From: Turnera subulata
Lineage: Eukaryota; Streptophyta; Magnoliopsida; Malpighiales; Passifloraceae
Assembly (NCBI GenBank): GCA_028386065.3
Contig: JAKUCV010001948.1
Coordinates: 20,643 to 84,642, forward strand
Direction: 5' to 3'
Length of the DNA: 64,000 nt
The notes under the pieces were generated by a model. That model had not been told where the DNA came from and did not search any database. It saw nothing but the letters and a program-made list of their open reading frames with translations. Made by a program: the position numbers and the translations under genes. Positions 36,181 to 47,781 of this stretch are shown piece after piece; the first letter of the stretch is position 1, and every line of letters starts with the position of its first letter.

Positions 36181-39079
36181 CACTACTAGAAAAAGGCCAT
36201 TTACTCTCGGATTTAGCAACGGATTTTAAGCGTTTTGTGACGGATTTTTGGATTTGTAACGGATTTTGTCACGGATTAAATCCCTGATTAAACCCTTCGT
36301 TGCAAATCCAGTAGTGAGGAAATTTGTAACGGACCACTTTGTGAGGGATTTAGTCGGGAATGGTGCTTTACTAACTATGACGGCCTCTTTTCCCTTACAA
36401 CATTTCCGTGACTAAAATCCTCACTAACGGTGGGGTTTTTCTATCATATCCCTCACTATTTGTCAAGTAATAAAACCCTTACAAACTAATTCCCCACTAA
36501 ATCCGTCGCAAATTGTATTTACAAAAACAAAAAAAAAGCCCAATACTAATATATTAATATATGCTCCTAATTATATTTTTTTGGTACAGTAGAAATTAAG
36601 AGCGTGTGCAGACAACATAGTAAGCATATCAGTAGGAGGAGCAATACAAAATAAAAGAAATATGCAAATCTTTATTGCAATACTTTTACAGAAATACAAA
36701 AATTAATTATAAGACAATAAAATAATTAAAATAGTTTTTACATAGTAAAAAACAACAAATTAAATCAGAATCCAACAAATAAAGATCCGCCTATAGATCT
36801 GCTCGAAAACATCAAGCCATGGATAGATCTGCATGCCACCTTTTAGATTTGAACTAGATCTGGGAATCCCAACCTTGGGTTGGCTCGCCCCCACCTTTGC
36901 CTCCACTGGACATGTCTGGATCTACTCGGAATCCATCACCAACAATCCGATTTCGCCATGAGTACACCCAGTTCCTCAAAATCATTCACCAATCTGAACC
37001 CCAAACAACAACAACGCCACACAATAATAAGCACAAACATAAAAATAAATTAAGCACCCCACAAATACAAATCGGAAGGAAGGAAAAGGAAAGAAGAAGG
37101 AAGCCAGTGACTTATCTATCACACAGCGGTGGCGACCCGCCTTGCATAAGGCCTGTCCCTCCTCCTGCGACTTGGTGTTGTGTGGAAGAAGAAGGAGATA
37201 TGAGATGGAGAAGAGGAATGAGATATGACATGGATAGCGATTGGGTGTTGTGTGGTGTAGATTGAAAGGGCGGCGGCTAGGGCTTGTGTGAAGAAGAGAA
37301 AAGGACTTGTGTGAAGAAGAGAAGAAACGAGGGAGAGAGGATATGAAGCGCAGCCGAGGAAGAGAGGGGGTTTGGGGAAAAAATGAGAGAAAAGAGTGAT
37401 AAGGATGCCTTTTATAGTCAGGTCAAACCCTAGGGTTTCTTGATGTTGCAAACGACGTCGTTTTGCACACGCATTCATCCTCCCCTAGTCCACGCACATG
37501 GTCGAAACGCGTGCTTGACTGTGTTTTATGTTGTGGCTTCTCTAAAACGGCGTCACTTTAATCAAAACGACGCTATCACTTGTGTTTCATACACAGATAA
37601 CTCTCCTTTTAAAATTAATTTGAACTTTTTTTCAAAATCATTTAATTTAATAACCCGACTAAAATACTTTTGATAAAACTAATTAAAAATTTATAGAGTA
37701 TTTTAGAAAAATAATTTTAAATAAATATAAATAATTTTTATAAATATAGAGTAAAGGCATTTTATAGAAAAAAATTTAAATTGTACTAAAATTTAAATAG
37801 AAAATTTCAAATAATTTTTCATAAATAAAAATTTTGAAAATCCTCGGCGTTACACCCGAGACTAAGGCTGTTAAAATCGAGTTTTTACCTTGACTCGGAA
37901 ATGTCCGGTCAAAAACGTAACATAAAATCGTATCAAATAAGGATAAATAATAATTGAATCATTTACCATCAAAGCGTTATCAACTTTAAAAGTCCTCATT
38001 AATTCAACTAATCCGAATCCTCGTTGCATGGCTAAGCCGACCATCCACCATCGAGTTTCCGAACTCACTCATCCCACGAACATAAAGGAACTCATCGTAT
38101 GGAATACTCATTTGCCTATTACAATGACACTAGAATCATATAGAATTCTTAACATGTCTCCCTAGTCATCTATACAGACTAATTACCTAATTATTACCTT
38201 TTATATATTTTTATAGAACAACACACAAATATAATTTTTTAATTTAATAAAGTCTCCAATATTCATTTTATAGGGAAAAATAAAAATATTTTTTTAAAAA
38301 ACTGTGTTCAAATTTTTCTTACTTAGTAATTAGTGAAAATTTATGATTTTACCTTTGAATATATTTAAAATTTTAGAATGTCCAAGATCGTCTAGTCCTA
38401 TTCGTAATACTTCCACCACTAATTTATACTAATAATTCCTATATAATTAAGACATGTAACATCAACTAAAATTTAGTAAAAATTGTTTTAAAAATTAAGT
38501 AAATTATTATAGTGGAAAGAAAGGAATGGGAGGAATAAGAAAAATAAAATTTGATGGATTCGTAAAAAACTTTGGTAGAAAGCGGCGGAGAATCGTAAGA
38601 CAGAAAGGAAAGAAATGAGAGAGGAGAAAAAAAGGGTAAAGTTATTAATATACTAAAAATTAGTAAGGGAAAAGTATCCGTTGCAATTAGTAAGGGAAAA
38701 TTTCGTCACAATTTGTAAAGAAAAATTATCCGATGCAATTTGTAAGGAAAAAAATATCCGTCACAAATTAGTAACGGACAATTCCCTCACAGATCCCTCA
38801 CAACAAAGGCGGGAAGGAGGCGGGAAAAATATTAGATTCGCGGGCAAAAATTACCCACGGCATTTGTCACGGAAAAATAATCCTTCGCTAAATCCGTCAC
38901 TAACTTTTTGTGATGGAAAATTTTCCTAACTAATCCTGTTGCAAAGCTCACTTTTGCCTGACATTCCGATTCCTTGCAAAATCCGTCACTATTAGTAACG
39001 GAAATTTTGCTTCACACAAAATCCGTTAGTAAAGGGCTGTTTTCTAGTAGTGGTAGTAAAGGGCTGTTTTCTAGTAGTG
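36181..39079. mobile_element. non-autonomous CACTA (En/Spm-type) transposon
   Basis: The left end CACTACTAGAAAAAGGCC and the right end (reverse complement) CACTACTAGAAAACAGCC are classic CACTA inverted repeats. TSD GCA lies at 36178-36180 and 39080-39082. Subterminal DNA at both ends is packed with CACGGA/AACGGATTT-type motifs in both directions. No transposase is encoded in 2.9 kb. The right terminus is duplicated: a 27-bp unit ending TTTCTAGTAGTG occurs at 39026-39052 and again at 39053-39079. Confidence 0.92.
36840..37853. mobile_element. LTR-like fragment inside the CACTA element
   Basis: Ends CTCGGCGTTACA (37842-37853) after an AAAATTTTGAAAATCC tail, as the chromovirus LTRs at 25733 and 33732 end. 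It also shares ACAAATCGGAAGGAA-type and CTAGGGTTT plus AAACGACG phrases in the same order. It is probably an old chromovirus LTR piece captured by or inserted into the CACTA element. Left limit is approximate. Confidence 0.45.
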
Positions 39080-39082
39080 GCA

Positions 39083-42000
39083 GGTTCTACAACAAAAGGC
39101 CGATCATGATGGCGAACCGACTTGTGGTAGTCCTACCCGCCATATGCGAATGCCTGTGAGGTACCTTGGCAAATCTAGAATTTTAGTCATTAGGTCCATG
39201 GAAAAATCCTTTGAGAGCCCTTGCTGGAATAGCTGCATGAGGTTCTCTAAGAAGAGCCTTCCTTCTAGCGCCACAAAGGTGAACAGATTCAAAGAGTTCC
39301 TATGGAGGAGTCATATGGCCTAGGATGCTCGAAACAAATGCAAGCAGTGCTGGTGCACAGCCCCAACAGATGCAAAATGATTCTAGCGAAACATATTCGC
39401 ATGGCTTAGCGCAAAAAGGGTTCCAGGTTCTAGGTTTCAGATTCTGGATTCCAAGATGAACAGGTCCAAAGAACCTTTAAACAAGAATTGTTTATGCTCA
39501 CATTAAACCTCAACAGTAGTTCACGAGGTTCCTACGGAGAACATATAGGAAATCCAAAGCAAAAAAAGCTAACAAAGAAAGAGGTTCGCGTGATGAAGCG
39601 AACCTCGAGGAGTTTTTGTGGTGGCAACATAAGCCCCATGAAACCACGACAAACATAATGAACTATAGGTGAAGCTCTAAGGGAGATAGTTGGTGCAAAT
39701 GAAGAATGCCTACCAATTTCTAGAAGCTCAAAGAAGCCTCAAGAAATTTTAAGGAGTCAAATAACGACGACTGGATATCTTATAAAGATTATAAGAAACC
39801 AGCCGCGGCGGCTGGACATTCAAAGGAGTTATACAAATAGGTGTATCCAAAAGAAATCTCTACATGGGAGATAGGTATCACAATGAGAGCTTCTACAAAG
39901 GAAAAGAAGCCATGTTATACAAATAGGTATATCCAAAAGAAATTCCTACATGGGAGACAGGTATCACAATAAGAGCTTCCACAAAGGAAAAAGATGCCAA
40001 TCACGCTCTTGAAATGAACAAACGATCAAGTCAACAACAGAAGGTGGAGGTTTGCACCAATTAACCCGGTTCAAAGAACAGAACCAATAAAGAAGCTCTT
40101 AGAAAGGCACAAGATGATTTGCAGACCCTCACCACGCCATGCGTCGAGGAAAAGCGGAAAGCAGGTTTCAAAGTACACCTCAAAAGAAGCATGCTTTAGG
40201 TAAAGCAATGAAATTTTAGGAGAGGAGAATCTTCATGAAAAATAAACCAGGTTCCTATCAAAGGCGAAAGAAGATTTTCTTTTGAAAAATAGAAAGCTTA
40301 TGAGGAATCTAATATGACGCAATGACAACAGTAACAGGTCCTCTACGTAGATCTTCGGAAACATAAGCTTTAACATAAGCAGAAACCCGAACAGGTCCAC
40401 CACGAAGTGAATAACTTAAGGACCTCACAAGAGGAACAGATGTAAAGAATAATCCTATAAGGGAACCAAAAATCTAAAGAGGCTCTCACAAAAGGCAACC
40501 AAACCTTCACAAGGCCTTTATTGGGCTGATAGGTACCCCAAGTAGCTCCTGTAAGCGCACCAACATCTGACGAAGCTCATTACAGGGCACAAAGTATAAA
40601 ATGGCCCATGCTGGGGGCTACTGCTCGAGGCTCCAAAGAGCGCAACATGCTCCAATGAAAACGAAGCATAAAATAGGCAAGCTCAGACTTAGAAAAATTC
40701 TAAGCTTACCTAGGGGACAGGATCTCTCACAAACTCGCCCGAGTGAGAAAGCTACATTCGACTCCAAAATACATAGGTTCCCTTCAGGAGCAAGTTGTGC
40801 AGGCTCGATAACAAGGGAGAGTAAAAGGTAAAGATTGAGCAAGAACACCATAAAATGCATGAAGCTTCGTGGATACCATGAATTGCAAGGCCTCAATGTA
40901 GCCAAAAATAGCGAAAAAGACCACGAATGCTATAGCACAAATTGGTGGTTTCAGACTCAATTGGAACCAAAAGCTCTCTCGAGTAAACGAGGCTTATCAA
41001 CTTGCTTAGAGAAGAAAATTGCAACAAATCGCAGGTAGACGATGAAGCAACTGCAATCCAAATATAATGCAAAATTCAGATAGATCCTACAACACAAATA
41101 GCCTTTTAAGGCAAAGGCCCTCGTGCCCAAAAATAATAATGAGCAAGGCCATGGTACCTTGTACCAATAAGATCACCGAAGCTCAAAGGCCCTCGTGCCC
41201 AAAAATTATAAGGAGCAAGGCCGTGGTACCTTGTACCGATAAGAGCCCCGAAGCTTAAAGACCCTCGCGCCGAAAGCTACAACAAACAGGCCTGCTAAGG
41301 CAATATAAACCTGAAAGCAGGCCGAAAGGTTCCTGAATACCTAAATTCACATCCAGCCCGACTGGGGTATTAAGTACCTGTAGGAGTCACTAGGAGAAGC
41401 TCTGAGGCTCCTGAAGCCCAAATGGAGTCCCTAGGAAAGCTGAGAGGCCGCCGAGCCTAAATCTAGGCCAAAGGTGCAGAAGTACCCACAGGTCAAAAAA
41501 AAGCTACGAGCTGTTGAGCCTAAAAGCTAAAGGTACACCTAAAACAATTGATAAGCTAGCTCAAAGGTTGTTTAGCCCCAAAATCAAGGCACATAATGCC
41601 CAAAATATTCAAAAGGGCTTAAGGACCATTGAGTCTAAAAGCTAAAGGCATATGCTGCGCAGAACCTTCGAAAAGCTTAAGGGTTGTTTATCCCGAAGCT
41701 AAGGCCCTCGAGCTCATGTCTTATACAGGAGCCGATGATAGAAGCTCACAAAACCATAACAAAAGGAAGAGTTTCTTGTGCGCAGAAAGCAGAGGCTCAC
41801 TGCAGCGATTCAATGCAGGACCTAGATACAGAGGATACAAGCAAAGGGAGCCCAACAAGAGTCATAATTACTTCAATAGAACCAGCTGAGCGAGGGGCTC
41901 GCCCAATTATAATGGGCAAAACAAGAGGCCCTGATCTCCAAACATAGGATCAAATCACAAAGCTTGTCAAACCGCAGCGAAAGAGGAAAGAGTCCTTGGA

Positions 42001-43369
42001 ACCTACCAATGATACAAACCGGCCCAATACAGGAACCAGAAGCTAAACTACATAAAGGTACCAAGAGCCGAACCTATAAGAAGCAATACAGGGGGCTGGA
42101 TCTAGATACCGCGAGGTCGCCGGAGGACCTATTTAATGGAAAGAAGACACCTAGAGAGGCAGGAACTCTCCAACACAAAGATAGACCCACAAAAGATGGG
42201 AGAAGCTGAAAAAGAACGAGGTTCATCACTCCCCAAAAGGGCAACTTGAAATTTAGGAAAATAAAGTTAACGATATGGCACAAAGGAGCAAACGGACCAG
42301 AGGATTCGGAAAAGAAAACAATAGTCACAGTCGAAAATCCGGCCGATGCCCTGGAAAGAGGTAATGTGGAGCTTAGGAATGAACAACTCCAAGTGGTCCG
42401 GGAGCTGGAACCTCCCGCAGAACGTGAGCCTACTAACAAAGTGCAGATGCTAGAGTTGGAAAAAACTAGAACAAGAACCGCAGGGTCTAAGGGCCCTTAA
42501 ATTTTCCATATCATTTGTCCAGGATGGAATACAACAAAGCCATAGGCACACAAATAGAAGTTTGAGGCCCTCAAGCAGGCATACAAAAGGCAAGATGAGC
42601 CAAACTCACGAATTACAAGGAGCCAGAGGTGCTGGGTTCACTATGACATCAAAGAAGGGCTAGAGGAGCCAGGTCCTCAAACGACAAGCCCATGGCGAAG
42701 GTCCTCAGGTTAGCAAAAGAACCTGTAAAGGATATAGGTACCCCGGTTTAATCGGATTATAGGTACCCTGATTAGTTAAATGACGAGCGAGGTTTGAAAA
42801 CCAAAATACATAAAGGACCGAACGAGGTTCCGAAAAATAAAGGTTCATCGAAAATCGAGCGCAGGTTGAGGTTCTCAGGTTTGCTATGAAGCAAGAGATA
42901 GAGATACCTACTTCAATAAAAGTTACAGATGCCCTGAATCATCAAAAGTCAAGCAGACATGAAAGGTGCCTAGGCACAATTAAAACAACATATGCTCAAA
43001 CTGGCGAGAATAACATGTCCAACAAGAAGGGACATTTTCAAAGCAGGATCCTCTTTACTAAGAAGGACCTCAGGAACTAAGAGGTATTCCCACTCTCCGA
43101 CAGGAGGCCGTCGAGGAACGATCACATTCTCCAACTGAGGCTCTGGAGGATCAGATAACAGCGCATTCAGGATCTTAATAAACTCCGATACGCATAAAAG
43201 GGGATACACACTGCACTCTTTTTTCCTTCATCAAGTTTTTATCCCACTGAGTTTTTCCTGATAAGGTTTTTAACGAGGCAGTATTTCCAAAGTGTATTCT
43301 ATTTATGCCGATGTCGACAGGGTCCAAATGCCCGTGTTTACAAGCAAGCCCGGTCATTTGGGGGGCTAC
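39083..43369. other. LARD internal region, non-coding, with local tandem repeats
   Basis: Continues the CAGGTTCC/GGTTCCT-rich sequence of the LARD. Tandem units: 86 bp at 39829-39990 (two copies) and 72 bp at 41113-41275 (two good copies and one decayed). The last 150 bases hold AAGGTTTTTAACGAGGCAGT and the polypurine tract GGGGGGCTAC before the 3' LTR, as in other plant gypsy elements. No pol domain was recognised in any frame. Confidence 0.7.
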
Positions 43370-43658
43370 TGATATATTTACTCTACCCGCCGGTCCCACT
43401 ACCGGGAGAGCCCGGGGCCGAAGACCGAGTCAAAGCCCAACGAGCCCAGGCCCTAAGACGAGTCCGAGCCCATCAAGCCCAATTTGTCCAAGAAGCCCGT
43501 CTACAAGGCACCCGCTCTATAAATACCCCCTAAGGCCCGTTTTATGGGGACAATGTAACCTGTATAGCTAGACTCGGGGTACTGTTCACGCCTCTCTTTT
43601 CTCTGTAATTCAACCAATCATTCAATGGAAATGCACCCCCTATTTTCAGATTACATCA
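43370..43658 (+). repeat. 3' LTR of the LARD-like element
   Basis: Near-identical to 21974-22265. Contains CTATAAATA near 43517 directed towards thionin-like gene 1, whose start codon is 284 bp downstream of the LTR end. TSD GGATG follows at 43659-43663. Confidence 0.92.
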
Positions 43659-43835
43659 GGATGATCCCCTAAAATTAGGGCCTGATCATTGATAAGTTTT
43701 TGTCGTTAAAGAATCTGTCGATAGGGGAAAAAAATATTAGCACCCACATTATTCTTCAATGTAAACATTATCTCAAGGCTAAAGTTTAGCCACATCTATG
43801 GCCTCTGATCTATCGCACCAAGGCTTCCCAACGTC

Positions 43836-43842
43836 TATAAAT
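43836..43842 (+). promoter_or_regulatory. TATA box of thionin-like gene 1
   Basis: TATAAAT, 106 bp before the first ATG; the same box in the same context (TATAAATTATGGGCATCAAG) stands 105 bp before gene 2. Its conservation between paralogs supports it. Confidence 0.75.
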
Positions 43843-43941
43843 TATGGGCATCAAGCTGAGTTCCAAACTACAATATTATATATCATACAATTAATTATTG
43901 TTGAGTAGTTTGTGGAGAAATAGCTAGCTAGAGAGTAAGAT

Positions 43942-44527
43942 ATGATGGGTAGAAGATTCTTAGGCTTGGGGCTGTTGATGATGGTGTTGTCCATGAATGT
44001 GCTAACTCTAGCACAGGAGTTCAACCATGGACTCCTATCACCAAATGATTTGGAACCCAAAGGCTTCGGAGGTATCTTCAAAAAAATCATCCCCAAAAAG
44101 ATCATCCCCAAAAAAATCATCTCTGGTATTTTAAAAGGAATAAAAGGCGCCTTGGGGGCATGTTTAGAGCAATGTTCAACAAAATGCATGGACGATCGTG
44201 GCACCCTTGATTCAGCCGCATGCATGGCCAAATGTACATTTGAGTGCAATATTGGTAAAAATGTGGTACCAAATGTCGTTCTTGACTGTACCACAGATTG
44301 CGCAAGTACTATGTACTCTGGTAAAATTCCTCACCATTTATTTTTTTCAGATAGATTCATTTACAAATTTGAGTTGCATACACTTCTTTGATGCTTAAAA
44401 GTACAGTCCATAAAAGAATAATTTTATATATGCAGGTGCAACGAATCTGCAGAGCTTGGAGACTCTGAACCAACTTAGAGACACTGTGAGTTCCTGTTAT
44501 GATGGATGCAAGAAGTTGCAGGGTTAG
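43942..44527 (+). CDS. thionin-like secreted Cys-rich peptide, gene 1
   Basis: Two exons, 43942-44320 and 44436-44527, with a GT-AG intron (GTAAAATT...TATGCAG); 156 residues. An N-terminal signal peptide (about residues 1-28, hydrophobic core GLGLLMMVLSMNVLTLA) directs it to the secretory route. The mature part has a C-x3-C-x3-C-x11-C-x3-C-x3-C core (residues about 74-100), then two more C-x3-C pairs, the layout of plant thionin-like proteins, which are disulfide-rich and often linked to defence or reproduction. A Lys-rich insert (three KKII units, residues 48-62) is missing from gene 2. ATG occurs twice in a row at 43942 and 43945; gene 2 supports the second being adequate. Exon 2 and the splice sites are matched by gene 2. 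Function is inferred from family only. Confidence 0.82.
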
Positions 44528-44945
44528 GAATTTCTTATTTGGTGGGGAGAAGAGGGATATAAAAATGTCATTCCAATAAACATCTTATATAGGTTGGCAC
44601 CGGATCTCTTTCTTGTTAGACTTATTAATAAGTGCGCACTATGTCTAGAATGAAATAAAGTGCACACTATGTGCTACTGCTCGCAAGTTGTATCATCTGC
44701 TGATGACCTATAATAATAATAATAATGCTCCTATTCTCATCCTGGTGTTGGTTCAAATTCGGGACCATGTCTAACAACAACATATCCGTAGAGATGTTGA
44801 CTTTGGCGACTTTCTTTCTAACCTTTGATGATCGTCCTATTGATCCACTCGACGGCCTGGAAGACATTACCATTCCTGGAAATTAAGGTACAACCTGTGG
44901 TCGCTACTGAACAGGGTAGTATTGGTAATTTTGATGGTGTTGATG
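44528..44945 (+). other. 3' flank of gene 1, duplicated at 57557-58172
   Basis: Aligns with the sequence after gene 2 (shared AAAAATGTCATTCC, CTATAATAATAAT, CTTTGATGATC, GGAAATTAAGGT). The duplication therefore includes at least 400 bp of 3' flank. The copy after gene 2 has an extra segment of about 200 bp at 57870-58070. Confidence 0.75.
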
Positions 44946-46124
44946 ACAAAAGTGGAAAAGAAATATAGTGACATAATTACATAAAGCTAAACTGATTATT
45001 AAAGTTTCCTAACTTCTATGTAAATAAAGTAAGAAAAGATGATGAAGAACCAGTCCCCACCGGCATCAACCTGAATCAATAACCTATGAGACATAATTTT
45101 CATCTTGGTATTCTACAGCTAGTTCAGGACCCCAACAATACCAGCAATTTTTTTTTTAACAAAACCAGCAATACCAGCAATAAGCTATCATTTACCAAAA
45201 CTTACCAGGTAATATATTAAGATTAGAACTGGATGATCCAAGACATCAAGGTCTGTAGCCTTATCAAATGCATTGAAACAGATATGGTAAAGAAGATAAA
45301 AGTAAAACCTAAACTTTAAAAAATAAAAAGAAAAAGAGTCATACAACAACAATGATTCAGAGCTTCTAACATGGATGATTCAGAGCTTCTAACATGGATG
45401 GGGTTTTGTTGCAATCATTAACAGCTACAAGATGCAATCATTAACAGCTACAAGATGCAATCATTGGTTTGGATGGGTGGATATAAAGAGTGTCAACACA
45501 CATCTTATATATGAACGCCTTCAGCAACAATTCTAACAACATGTGGGAATCTTATTTCCATGAAAAACGCTTGAAGTAAACAGAAATAATCTCACCATAT
45601 CGCATCCGACAAGAAAGCATATAAAGCATATAGTGCAAGAATAGCCAACCTGTCAATTAAATGAGACACAAACAATGCTGTTAAATGCATACGCTTAAAA
45701 ATAGACTAAACGTAAGGTAGCAAGTAATAAATAAGAACCTCTTGCAGCTTCTTTCTCTGGTCTTTGGAGTCCACAGGGAAGCGATGCAACATTCAGAAAA
45801 GCCTGCCAGAAGATGTCAGCCCCAAGAGAGCAAAAGAGAATATAAAAGATAAAAAGATGGCATTCCAGAAGGAGAGCAAAAGGAATGTAGAAAAAGGCCA
45901 CACAAAAACCAAGAGTGCCAATGGGGTTTAATTAGATGCGGCATCCATCAAAATGTACTTCTTTGATCTCTTTGGAGACAGATGAGGATCCCCACCATGC
46001 GGCCATGCATATATATGGGTGAAACTGGCAAAGAACACTAGGCCCAGAATGAAACAAGCGTACTTATGATGAAGAAGACAGAACATAATCTACAAAGACG
46101 TAGACCTTACTTAGAGCCCGGTGA
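44946..46124. other. no gene; short tandem duplications at 45354-45465
   Basis: AT-rich spacer. Two adjacent 23-bp duplications occur: GATTCAGAGCTTCTAACATG (45354 and 45377) and GCAATCATTAACAGCTACAA (45411 and 45434). Nothing else recognised. Confidence 0.6.
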
Positions 46125-46276
46125 TTGCGTGTAAACTCGGGCACCCTAAAATTCAAGCGAGGAATCTCAATCTCTGTTGGAAATTGTGGTGCGCCACGGC
46201 CCCAAAAGCAGTCAGAAACTTTGAGCAGAACCTTCAGCTTGCTCAAATAACCAGAGTTCGGATCCCCATGCCAAAC
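46125..46276 (-). pseudogene. VOC (glyoxalase-fold) gene fragment
   Basis: Minus strand reads LSKLKVLLKVSDCFWGRGAP and QFPTEIEIPRLNF, a partial copy of the second VOC unit at 47640-47779 (SKLKILLKV, FPTENEIPYLNF) with about 35 codons missing in the middle. It cannot fold as a VOC domain. A relic of a third copy in a local array. Confidence 0.75.
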
Positions 46277-46469
46277 CATATGCATACAAAATATTAGAAA
46301 TCAGACAACAAAACAAAGAGAGACATAGAACCAGAGCATATATAAAAAACATATGGATGGCAAATGGATGTTTATAATTAAAATGAAAGTTCAAAGCACA
46401 GGCAAATAATAAAAAAACTTATTTTCCAACAAAAATTACATGGGGTAGAGTCAAGGGGATAGTTGATGA

Positions 46470-47779
46470 CTAAGGATTCGAAGAAGAAGACCTGGCAAAC
46501 ATGGGGCCAACAGCAGGCCACATCCTGCCCTCCCAGGCTACCTTTTGCCACAGCCGGATTGCCTCCTCCAATTTAATATCGGGGTGTTCAACTGTTTTCT
46601 CCAAATCGTGAATGGTCTCGACGAAGGTTTGTTCAAGAGTTCTTTGATGAATGAACCATAATACGCCGAAGGGGTCCCTGAGTTTGGCTATACCCCTAAT
46701 TTTGCGGATTGGGTTGTCCTACATAATACGTGAGGCCCAAGTCAGTTCCATACACGTAACCAGGACATTACTATGTAACCCAAAACCTCAAGGTATTGAA
46801 TCCATGGGTCCACTTCACTTATATGTTACTCACTTGGCCTCTTTCTCTCCGATGTGGGATACACCACTCACACTTATATTCCAACAATCTCTCCCTCAAG
46901 TGTGAGACTCTTCCATATCGGACCACGGGCCTACTCCCCCTACAACGGAAACATTTCGGAAACTTTTCGCAACATCACCAAGAGCCCACTCTACCATCAA
47001 GCCCGTTCCAGGAGCACGCGTCTGCCGATGCTCCATCAGCTAAACTTCACTTAGGCCGAAAGACAGGAAAGCCACTTAGAAGTATGAGTCTGTCGATACC
47101 ACTCTTATCCGGAGCCACGCCTTACAACTCCAACCGAGCTTGATCCAAGAGCCCAACCGCTCTTCGTTCCTTATGGGGGTACCAACAACGGGAGCATCAC
47201 CATGTCACAAACCATTCCATCCCAGCCGAACCATCAGCTCCGCTACCACGTGTTGAAAACCAGGAGTCGCCCGAAAACCGGGGAGACAATACGCGAGGCC
47301 CAATTCAATTCCTTACGCGTGACCAGGACACCACTATGTTACCCAAAACCTCAAGGTATTGGGTCCATGGGTCCACTTCACTTATATGTTACTCACTTGG
47401 CCTCTTTCTCTCCGATGTGGGATACACCACTCACACTTGTATTCCAACAGGCTTGCTGAAGCCTCTCAACTAGTCCTTCCACGAAACTAGTCATGGCACA
47501 CAAGGTAATATTGCAGCTAGAAGAAGTACTCCTCCTCAGGTTCACGTCCATGTTTAGCCTCTCAACTGGTTCTTCCATGTTGTTCATCTTCTGTGGTGGT
47601 GGTGGTGCAGAGCTCGAAATCAGAATATAGTAATAAGTGAACGCAAGCTCGAGCGCCGTAAAATTTAAGTAGGGGATCTCATTCTCTGTTGGGAATTGTG
47701 GTGCTTCTGCCCCAAAAGCAGTTGTGTAGAACCGCAAGGTTGCTGCAGGTTCAGGAACTTTGAGCAGAATCTTCAACTT
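46470..47779 (-). pseudogene. second VOC unit, split by a TRIM
   Basis: From 47779 the minus strand encodes a VOC N-terminal half (KLKILLKVPEPAATLRFYTT, FGAEAPQFPTENEI) up to about 47455. After the TRIM the C-terminal half follows at 46705-46470: LRDPFGVLWFIHQR, then a tail rich in Glu and Trp (IRLWQKVAWEGRMWPAVG) with a TAG at 46470-46472. It is in a different frame from the intact upstream VOC gene, so it is either the second domain of a once two-domain protein or a tandem copy. VOC proteins of this type (similar to Arabidopsis At5g48480) have an unassigned role. Broken by the insertion. Confidence 0.78.
46711..47449 (-). mobile_element. TRIM inside the second VOC unit
   Basis: The right LTR 47251-47449 and the left LTR 46711-46886 share about 165 bp (CTCCGATGTGGGATACACC, CCTCAAGGTATTG). 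The left one lacks the terminal 25 bp. On the minus strand the primer site TGGTAGCGGAGC (47248-47237) follows the 5' LTR end AACA, and TTGAGGGAGAGAT precedes the 3' LTR. Flanking GGATT/GGCTT may be a TSD with one change. The 364-bp internal part has no coding potential. Confidence 0.85.
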
Positions 47780-47781
47780 GC

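Larger units (their letters stand above)
21974..43658 (+). mobile_element. large LTR element without coding capacity (LARD-like), carrying two nested elements
   Basis: LTRs 21974-22265 and 43370-43658 differ by four substitutions and two small indels. TSD GGATG lies at 21969-21973 and 43659-43663. The primer site TGGCGACTCCGCTGGGA (22267-22283) is of the type used by Tat/Ogre/Retand-group Ty3/gypsy elements, and the polypurine tract TTTGGGGGGCTAC ends at 43369. Taking out the Tekay-like and CACTA insertions with their TSDs leaves about 7.7 kb. No gag, protease, RT or integrase was found in that 7.7 kb, so it is a large non-autonomous derivative. Confidence 0.88.

Noticed and set aside
40601..42500. 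Several 60-120 codon plus frames in the LARD interior
   Set aside because: Short, overlapping, no domain; consistent with chance in A-rich DNA.
44321..44391. Exon 1 of thionin-like gene 1 read on to 44391 without splicing
   Set aside because: A GT-AG intron with matched borders in gene 2 restores the conserved C-x3-C ending; the readthrough tail is not conserved.
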